20,831 nucleotides of DNA from assembly GCA_036897095.1 (NCBI GenBank), contig JAYMSP010003165.1, positions 1 to 20,831 on the forward strand, read 5' to 3'. The notes under the pieces were generated by a model. The model was not told where the DNA came from. It saw nothing but the letters and a program-made list of their open reading frames with translations, and searched no databases. Both the position numbers and the translations under genes were made by a program. This DNA is from Plantago elongata. Taxonomy: Eukaryota; Streptophyta; Magnoliopsida; Lamiales; Plantaginaceae. Shown piece by piece: positions 1-7,800 of the stretch (positions are counted from its first letter, which is position 1; each line of letters opens with the position of its first letter).

Positions 1-669
1 GTTCAACAATTGTAATTGTAATGCTATATTTCATGTTCAATAATAATTAAAAAAAATACAATCCTCAGGACCAAAATCGAAACGGAAAAAATAAATTAAA
101 CCAGTTTCGAACTGAACAATTAAAAAAAATAAAAATAAAAAAAACAAAAATAAAAAATAAAAAAAAATAAAAAAGAGGAGAAAAATCTCACAAATAATGA
201 AGATAACCATTCTAATACCTACCAAAGGAACAACATAATTATAAATTGATAATTGTACTATATTGTAAATGATTATATAAATTTATAATACTTTATTATA
301 AAATTGGTGTAATCGTTGTTCTTCATATAATAAATGTTTCTCTTGAAATAACATCAATTATCATCCTAAAAATTGTATAGTAAAATTCTAATCTTTATAA
401 GTAAGAGTAACGATCGTTTCCCCTAATAATTTTTTCTGCGTCCGTCCCTACACTAAACTATATTTACATACTTTTTGTACCTGCAAACAATTTATACCTT
501 GATTAAACTTGCATATCGAAATGACTATATTATTCTATTATTAAAGGACAAAAGGATTACTCTCTATAGTTTACTTTTTTATCTTTTTTTTGTCTAGCAT
601 GTTAAATAGTTTGGGGGATTTCATGTTTTTGAATACTATTTCATATTCGCTTGCACATTTCCAAATACA
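1..669. other. AT-rich intergenic DNA, no gene seen
   Basis: This stretch is very AT-rich, with an A-dominated low-complexity tract at about 121-176. The open frames here are short, biased to F/L/I/Y or N/K, and look like by-products of base composition. I see no splice-compatible coding segment and no RNA gene. Confidence 0.6.
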
Positions 670-780
670 TCAAGTCAGGCAACATAAGAACACACCAAAC
701 AACATTAGGATAACTGCAACTAATTTCTTAAGGAATCTGTCTGGATCATCTCTTCCAACACTCCTAGCTCCATTGCTCAT
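670..780 (-). CDS. candidate 36-aa single-pass membrane peptide, unrecognised
   Basis: The open frame begins with a true ATG at 778-780 and ends with TGA at 670-672, giving 36 residues. The layout is orderly for such a small frame. Residues 1-13 are polar and charged, with GARSVGRDDPDRF at 4-16. A KK pair at 18-19 is followed by a hydrophobic stretch over about residues 20-35 (LVAVILMLFGVFLCCL) with a CC pair near the end. That is the shape of a small type-II or tail-anchored membrane peptide. I do not recognise the family. It could be a genuine small secreted or membrane peptide gene, the last exon of something larger, or chance. The surrounding DNA is AT-rich and shows no clear promoter. 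A short upstream frame (777-803) overlaps its start codon. Confidence 0.3.
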   Translation of the reverse strand: MSNGARSVGRDDPDRFLKKLVAVILMLFGVFLCCLT

Positions 781-803
781 TTAGCTTGTCCCTTCATGCT
801 CAT
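777..803 (-). other. possible 8-codon upstream ORF overlapping the small ORF start
   Basis: An ATG at 801-803 opens a frame MSMKGQAK that ends in a TGA at 777-779. The TGA overlaps the ATG of the 36-aa frame as ATGA, an arrangement that would allow reinitiation. Its meaning depends entirely on whether the downstream ORF is real. Confidence 0.2.
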
Positions 804-1600
804 TTGTGTGGACTTGAGAATTGACAACCTAACGTTATTTTTCGTTTTACTTGATACAACCACTGTGCAATACCCCGAACAATTATATTAATGACAGTTG
901 CAACGCTTTGAGCACTTGAACTTTAGGAGTTTTGAGCCATATTTAAGTAGAAAGATAAATAAATAAATAAATATAGAACAAGAAGAAGAGTATGAGGAAA
1001 AAAAATAGAAGAAATATTTTATAGCTAAAAAACGACTACTAGCGGCTCGTTTTTATAAAATATCTAACATAGTTATTACACATATATACCCAAACATTCC
1101 ACGAACATATTACATATACACCCACAATCTGTAGGTCAAGGAATGGTCAACATACAGTCTAATCTAATATACATATTATAAATAAATTCAGCTTGAATTA
1201 ATTTAAGAACATAAGAAATTATGATATGGCATGTCAAATTATTATAAGCGTGTGTCTTCGACGTGACATGGAATTCGATGTTGATTTTTGAAATTCAATA
1301 TAATTTGTTTTAGAAAACAGTAATTATTTGTGATTGTTTATATAAGAAAGGGTAATTTGAGATGAGGCAAATAAGAGGGGTGGGGTTTGTAGAAATTCCA
1401 CAACCGTTAAACTTTTAGAGTGAAGGCTTTGTAAAACGTCTATCTACAAGTACTTCACTGTAAAACGATTTATGAGGCACGGTTGAGAAAAGAAGTAAAT
1501 AAAAATGGGGATAAAATCATGGCACTTGAATTTGTCCAGGTAATGCTTTCTTGTTTTGAAACCTAGACTACATTGATTAGTTTACTTCACTTGATCTCTT
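804..1600. other. AT-rich intergenic DNA, no gene seen
   Basis: The stretch contains a short (AAAT)n tract at about 955-973 and no coding segment I can support. Its right end probably includes the promoter of the bS16 gene, but no TATA box stands out. Confidence 0.5.
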
Positions 1601-1704
1601 TTCTTTATACCAACTCTGCCCAATTTGCTGCTGCTTCTGTTGTGTTGCGAGCTACTATCAGTAATCTCGAGTGATTTTTGCCCCTTTCTACTGTCAGCCT
1701 CAGG

Positions 1705-1999
1705 GTAATTCTGTCTACGAATCAGCTTCCGATGCTGGACTATCATATTCGCTCTCGATTCTTATACTCAATTTTCTGATTTTTCTGCTTTTCAATTTTA
1801 GGGTTTAATGAGGTTTTAGCACTGCTTTACCTCAAATTGCGTATTGGGACATAACAACCTATTATGTGCATTGCTTAAGGTTTCGCTTACTTGTTATGTT
1901 CCGAAATTATAGTGTTGTGTCTTAATCCCTTTAGACAAAATTCAATTTCTGTGTTTTTGTTTATCTCAAGGCTATGATTTGTTTTGTTGATCCACTTAG
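1705..1999 (+). other. possible 5'-UTR intron of the bS16 gene
   Basis: A donor-like CAGG|GTAATT at 1705 and an acceptor-like CCACTTAG at 1998-1999 bracket a T-rich stretch just upstream of the bS16 start codon. Leader introns are common in plant ribosomal protein genes. This is inferred from splice-site patterns only and needs a transcript to confirm it. Confidence 0.3.
1799..1806 (-). promoter_or_regulatory. telo-box (AAACCCTA) upstream of bS16
   Basis: The plus strand reads TAGGGTTT, which is AAACCCTA on the minus strand. Telo-boxes are established elements near the transcription start of many plant ribosomal protein and other translation genes. This one lies about 240 bp before the bS16 ATG, possibly inside a leader intron. 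No accompanying site II (TGGGCC/T) motif was seen close by. Confidence 0.45.
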
Positions 2000-2047
2000 G
2001 TCTGGAAATAAAATAGTAAGAGAAAGGAGTGAACCAGAAGAGACAAA

Positions 2048-3553
2048 ATGGTCGTGCGCATACGGCTTTCTCGCTTTGGATGTAAAAACAAGCCATTCTA
2101 CAGAGTAATGGCTGCAGACAGCAGGTCTCCCAGAGATGGAAAACATTTGGAAGTTCTAGGCTACTACAATCCCCTTCCTGGTAACACTCCCACCTTCTCT
2201 TCTTATCGGCCTTCTGCTAAATTAAAGCCTCTATTTTGTTGGATGTCTGAATTTCAATGCTATTTTTCCCTCCGGGATCACACAGGTCAAGATGGTGGCA
2301 AGCGAATGGGCATAAATTTTGACAGAGTGAAGTAAGTGACTTTTTTAGAGCTTTTTATGTTTATACAGTTATGTGCCCTTTCTTGTATCGTTATTTTTCG
2401 TGTATTAGGATGGTTCAGTCATGAAGAATTAATGATGAACAACATGGCGCTTAGTCTTATACATGAACTGAAAACTTTTTTGACGAAGTAGTCTGCATCC
2501 TTAGTTCCAATGAATAAATGAAACATGTTTGCAGTACAATTTGAAAAAGATGTTCCATTCTGAAAGCACTTCTCCATTTGAAGATAAAAAGCATGGACTA
2601 ACTGCAATAAAAAATGATGGGTAGTATCTATTGTTGCCTGTGTTTATGAACAACACACAACTCTGATAAGTCATAGAATACAAATTCAGTGTAATACTAA
2701 CAACTGCACACAACGATTTCATTGCTACAGTAACAATGCAGTTGTCACTTTCATTTGGAAAATCTTATATGGACCGTGTCTATGAGTAAGCTGTAAGTTG
2801 TTATAAATTCATTTTCCAAGTGATGTTCATTGTGAGCCACAAGGTCTACATTTTACTCATAGACCTGGACTATGGAAGAATGTCCCCAGATGAATGGACA
2901 CCTTGTACTTGTCCCGCTCTTTCACATGATTACGAATGCAACTTCTGAAATATTCGTTTGTCCTTATGTTCTGCAATTAAATGCACATAGATTGGAATTT
3001 GAACTTACAAAATGATGCAACAATTAATTTTCACCATGCACTTTTCGTTACACAGTTTTCTTTTTGCTATCAACGACCATGCATTTCTTCTTTCTCCACA
3101 TGTCCATTTATGATATGCTAAGATGCCAAAGGAACAAAAAGGCTGATGTTCTAGAACTCGTATATCTCTAACGGACTGTTTGGGATAGAATTTGAGTGAC
3201 ACTGTCCGAACTGAAATTCAGTTGGGACAGTACTCAAATTCTATAAAATTTCATACTGCCCATTAAAGAAATGCACAAATTCTCATTACCCAATAAAACT
3301 CCTCTACAGGTATTGGATTTCGGTTGGGGCACAACCCTCAGACCCAGTTCAACGTCTTCTCTTCAAAGCAGGCCTGTTACCCCCACCGCCTATGATGGCA
3401 ATGGGAAGGAAAGGCGGCCGACAAGACACACGTCAAGTTGATCCAATGACTGGACGTGTTATACTTCCTGAAGGTACTGATGTATCGAGAATGGCAGAAA
3501 AGGGGAAAGGAGAAGATGAAGAAGCTTCAAAGAGCGAGAGTACAAGTACGTAA
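2048..3553 (+). CDS. bS16 organellar (plastid/mitochondrial) small-subunit ribosomal protein
   Basis: Three coding exons join in phase: 2048-2180, 2286-2331 and 3310-3553, giving 140 residues. The first intron is 105 bp and the second 978 bp. Donors (G|GTAACA, A|GTAAGT) and acceptors (CACAG, CTACAG) are canonical. The protein begins directly with the bS16 core, [20 protein letters not shown], then [11 protein letters not shown] and LGYYNPLPG in exon 1, [15 protein letters not shown] over exons 1-3, and [21 protein letters not shown] in exon 3. A plant-specific tail with GRKGG and an acidic, Ser-rich end follows. Bacterial bS16 is about 80-90 residues, so the tail is an extension. It closely resembles the Arabidopsis bS16 paralogue annotated as chloroplastic/mitochondrial. 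bS16 helps assemble the 16S rRNA body. No long cleavable N-terminal presequence precedes the core, and the family is reported to be dual-targeted. The start context is ACAAAATGG. Confidence 0.94.
2332..3309 (+). other. bS16 intron 2, no nested gene seen
   Basis: This is a 978-bp intron with open frames that match no family I know. A 12-bp perfect inverted repeat is present, GTCTATGAGTAA at 2778-2789 and its complement at 2853-2864, with weaker flanking similarity. A box C-like and box D-like pair near 2433-2471 was examined for a snoRNA and is too closely spaced to support one. Confidence 0.55.
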
Positions 3554-4003
3554 TGTGCCAAAATTTATGTATTCGATCAATCTGCTCTACTGAATACTGC
3601 ATGGTGCTTGCATGATAAATCAGGCCTCTCGATTCTTGTGTCTGTAATGCCTAGTTATTGTTTTGAACTTGGAGCTCCTTCTGAAGGTTGAACATGCTTC
3701 CTTCCTGTTTCCGTTACAGTAGCCATGGAACATAATTTGCTTATAAATCCTGATGATTTTTCCTTTACACCAAGATAACCTTTAACATCCCAGGCTCTGT
3801 GTGTAGTTTAGGAAAATGTAATGTTGTCAGTGGGAACACTGTTCCGTCGACACTCATAGTCGAATAACTTACTCTAGAAAGTATTGATGATTTGAGATGT
3901 GTGGAGAGTCACATTGAGATGTAGTAAAAGACTTGTACATAAACCCGACAAATGGAATCTAAGGGCCCTTGTACATCCTGCCACAAACTAATGAGATCCC
4001 GGT
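3554..4003. other. bS16 3'-UTR and intergenic DNA
   Basis: Sequence after the bS16 stop codon, with no open frame of note. Its first part is probably the 3'-UTR, but no textbook AATAAA signal is visible. Nothing else was recognised. Confidence 0.5.
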
Positions 4004-4330
4004 TCAACCACCCGGGCACCTATCAAACAGCTTGAGATGCACTTGAACGGCCACAGTAGCCTCGTTGTCTCTGAGGAACTTGTTCCATCCGGCAGATAGT
4101 ATGTATGAACGGCTGGATGGGTAGTGCATGGCTGTTATTCCAACTTCCCACTTCCTTCCCTCTTTGCTCCACAACATAACTTTCACACCCTCCCTGATAG
4201 GGATAGCGACTCCTTTACTTTCACACCATCCCTGATAGCAAATACAAGCAATTATCTTGTTCACTTTCAAGAAATCAAACTGATAGCGAACTCGTTGAAT
4301 ACTCGAGCTTCTTGTCAATGTTCCTTTCAC
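4004..4330 (-). pseudogene. B3 (REM-type) DNA-binding domain relic
   Basis: A 108-codon minus-strand frame without an ATG (it opens at GTG) contains a run typical of the second half of a plant B3 DNA-binding domain. It reads VKVMLWSKEGRKWEVGI followed by SYILSAGWNKFLRDNEATV. In the B3/REM family this corresponds to the strand with GR-W-V and the GW..F..DN motif. The family's following GD-x-C-x-F-E-L element is missing and is replaced by AVQVHLKLFDRC, then a stop. Directly upstream, a short direct duplication with a 38-bp offset breaks the frame, and the alternative frame meets a stop. No promoter or other exons of a B3 gene are recognisable between here and the fatty alcohol oxidase. It is best read as a decayed or captured gene fragment. 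An unusual functional exon is possible but unlikely. Confidence 0.55.
4179..4238. repeat. 22-bp direct duplication, 38-bp offset
   Basis: ACTTTCACACC-C-TCCCTGATAG at 4179-4200 recurs at 4217-4238 with one mismatch. The 38-bp offset is not a multiple of three, so the duplication shifts the reading frame of the B3-like fragment it interrupts. Confidence 0.8.
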
Positions 4331-4730
4331 TCACTTCATCATTTTCTGTTGCTAAAAGACTTGGCATTATATTGAAAATCATAGAGCATGTAGCAAAATC
4401 AATCTATCGGAAAACTAACTTTCGAATTAATTTTTCACGTAAAATTACACTACAAACTCGAATTTATAAATTTACAGTAATGGAAACCGTGAATGGTTTG
4501 AAAGTGATGTTTTTTACATGGGCGCAAGATCAAAATCGGTGGCAGTTGACTTGGCACCGAAAAGATTAAGGCAGAGGTAACCCAAGTAGATTGTTCAGAG
4601 GTCATTTAGCTGCAAGTTGGACAGATAAAAATTGGTAACCCAAGTATTAATTTAACAATTAGTAGTAGAAATTAGTAGCATCAAATAATCAAGTTGGTAA
4701 AAATAGACTGCTTGCGTCTATTCTTTCTAC
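4331..4730. other. intergenic DNA, oxidase promoter side
   Basis: No supported gene. A short minus-strand frame begins with an ATG at about 4384 next to the B3-like relic and could be more of it. The right half is the presumed proximal promoter of the fatty alcohol oxidase gene. Confidence 0.4.
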
Positions 4731-4738
4731 TATATAAA
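4731..4738 (+). promoter_or_regulatory. TATA box of the fatty alcohol oxidase gene
   Basis: TATATAAA lies 96 bp upstream of the ATG at 4834. With the usual 25-35 bp spacing, transcription would start near 4763-4770 and give a leader of about 65-70 nt. Confidence 0.6.
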
Positions 4739-4833
4739 AGCCATAAGAGGTAGCACAAGATGAGACAAAAAACAGAGCATCTAGGTAGTGTTGGTTGTAT
4801 CAAAAGAAATAAGAAGAGAGATATATAATAAAG

Positions 4834-7800
4834 ATGGTGAGTGATAGCAGCAGGCATGGTCATCCACTGCTAAAGGGTGGAAAAAGAGAGAGCAAGTACA
4901 AGCATGGATTCTCTAATTCTGAAATGGAAGCTTTGTCTAGTGTTTGTGAGGTTTTATTGCCTCCTCTTCATCATCAGCATTCTAACCATGATGATGCTGT
5001 TCAATCTTTCTTCAACTCCTCTGCCTCACACCATCCAATACCTGATGAGGTACATACATACATCAATTCCGTATTATTTTTATCGATGTAGCCGCTACCC
5101 GTCAAATATCCACTTTCATGTTCCAAAGTCAAAAGTAATTAGGGACTAACACTTGATTAAATCACCACTAAAAGCATATTCAACTAGAGTTTACCTTTTG
5201 TAGTTATATATTCCGAATTGGGACGGTTTATTTTAAAAGTCATGTTAATTTTCCCTTCCAAGTACAACTTCCAGCATTCATTTTGAGATGTGCCAAAGCT
5301 AACTCCTACTTTATTCTTCGTTTATCATACTTAATTTATCACTACCGGTTCAATTTTATTCACTCTATTTCATACTTTATTAATAAAATCATCAAAATTA
5401 ATTTTACATTTTTTACTCCTGCTTACCTTTATATAAAATAGAATACTATTTTTATTATGATTTTGTTTGCTTGCAATCTCATAAACTTAGGTCCGCACAT
5501 CAACATCTCCATTCATGCCCATGTTAAAACCACGGACAACAGATACGTTTTAGTATTATTAACATGTAGCTAGTGGCGCCAAAGGTGAAAGGTCCCATAT
5601 TTTTGGACCATTAAATGCCATAGAAATTGTTCATTGAAACCAAACTCTCTACACTATTAAAACCTCACATTTAAATTTTAAAGTAGCTACTTACGAAGCT
5701 TTTATGGAGAGTACGTACGTACGTATAAACTAATGGGACGATGGAACAGGTCGCAGAACTGGTGATGAAAAGAGGATTCTTGGAAGCAAAACTGGTAGTG
5801 AGATTAGTACTGAAGCTGATGTCTACAAGAGTAGGGTCGGTATTGATATGTGGAAGAAGTTGTTTTGGGAAGAAATGGCCCTACATTAACAAGTTCAGTG
5901 AAATTGGTTTGGACAAGAGGGAGAAGATTGTTCAGAAATGGTTCAAGAACTGGCTTCTTACACCTCTTAGGCTTGGCTTTGTGTTGCTCAAGTTCTTGGT
6001 TCTATTTGTCTTCTTTACTCAGGTACCCACCACCTACTTTACTTACTTTCCCATTCATACTCTTTCTTTATGCATTATATCAAAATTAACTCATGTACAA
6101 ATATTTAAGTAAACATTATGTTAGATGGTATATTTCTCGTGTAAGAGTTTGGAAATAACACTTATATGTTAAATAATACAAAGATTAAACAATACAATGA
6201 AGTAAACTATACTCTACGCTTTGCTAAATTAAGATGTCAAACCCACCATTATGGTAATCTCTTTCAACGTTTGTAACATTCTTAAATCACAATAGTTAAA
6301 TATTAAAAGAATATATCATAATTCCTTACATCTTAAATTTTTGTTATATGATCTTATTAAATCACTTAAATTTGTAGTTTAAGAGTAATTTAAGATATAA
6401 ATTGATAATAATTAATTCGGAAAAGTCAATGCGGAAAGATGAAATCGGAACGGAAGTATAACTTATACCCTCCCATTCGTACAAGTTATCGTGCGTTATA
6501 TATCGTGCGTTACGATACTTGTAATTTATATTAAAATTAAATAATATGAATAGGTATAAAATACAATGTAAACCGGAAATCACAATCAATGGATCCTATA
6601 CACCCTTTAATTGCGAGGACTCTTATAGTTATGAACAATCAATAAATAATAGCTATTGGTCACGTATCATCATCATCAATAATTTTCAATAATTTTGGAT
6701 ATGGAGGAGTTTTCAAACATGATATCTTGCAAATGTGATAAAAACGACTCGATCGAGTAAGCCTCAAAGACATACATTATACCAATGCCGGTGGTTGGGA
6801 GGAAAAATTCGGTACTTCATCCGTCTTATTAAATTTTATATATTAAGATTGACACGTAATTTTATGTGAAAAGTTAAAATAATAATAAAAAATAAAAAAG
6901 ATCGGGAAAGTATACTTTTAATGATAAAATGCATAATTTTTGTATAAAATTGAGATTGTTTATTATTTGTTATTGATAGGATAACTTTCCTATGTATAAA
7001 GTTTGATGTGACGACTAAAAATGACAAATGTATGAAGGTTGCTGGTCCCTCAGTCGCGAAAAATTTAATACGGGTTGACACATAGTTTTACCTAACAAAA
7101 TTAAAATAATAATAAAATAAATAGATGGTGAGAAAAAGTACACTTTTGATGACAAATCGTGCAATAGGTGTAAAGTTAAAATTGTTTATTATTTATTAGG
7201 TTTGAGATAGATTCATATTTTAGTAATATATAAAGTTTTATGAACAGATAAATAGAAATGAATAAAGTTTTATGAACGGATAAAAATAAGAAATAAATAG
7301 AATTTTATGATGGTAATAAATGAATAAAGTTCCGTCCTCCGCGGAAGTACCAACCTATTATCTCAAAACAGTAGATCAGTGTCGTGAAAGGTGAATATTT
7401 GAAAATAAGCGGAGGGTAATGCGTGTAGCACGCATTAATTCTTGTTGCGGCAAAATGCAATGGTTTACAGGATTGTAACTGAACACGTCTATATATCTAC
7501 GTTCGGTCCTACTTCAATTGGGGTGCCAAGTTAGCTTCTTAGCGTCCTTTTCGGGCTGGACTGGACTTTTATGTTTATCTACTTTGGGGCCTAGTCCCGT
7601 AATCGGATAGGACCCATAATGCAATGTACGTTGTTAGCGTCCTTTTCGGGCTGGGCTGAACTCCTTATCAAAGTTCGTTAATTCATAAAATACCGGAATG
7701 GAAAGCTTTTGTGAAACTTCAATTTTTATTAATCAACCACAAAACTACATAACAAAAAGGGTTAAGAGGGCTGAAAACCTTACTTGCTGGAAAGGAAACC

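Noticed and set aside
121-176. Poly-A-rich tract considered as a retrotransposed poly(A) tail
   Set aside because: It is interrupted by T and C, has no adjacent gene-like or SINE/LINE body and no target-site duplication. Simple low complexity is enough to explain it.
590-784. 64-codon plus-strand frame
   Set aside because: It has no ATG at its left limit, lies opposite the better-organised 36-aa minus-strand frame, and has no recognisable motif.
2431-2472. Box C-like ATGATGA and box D-like CTGA inside bS16 intron 2, considered as a C/D snoRNA
   Set aside because: The boxes are only about 40 nt apart, no C'/D' pair lies between them and the flanks do not form a terminal stem.
5711-5723. (GTAC)n run considered as a regulatory copper-response (GTAC) cluster
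   Set aside because: It is a short microsatellite inside an intron next to the splice acceptor. The GTAC cores arise from the repeat itself.
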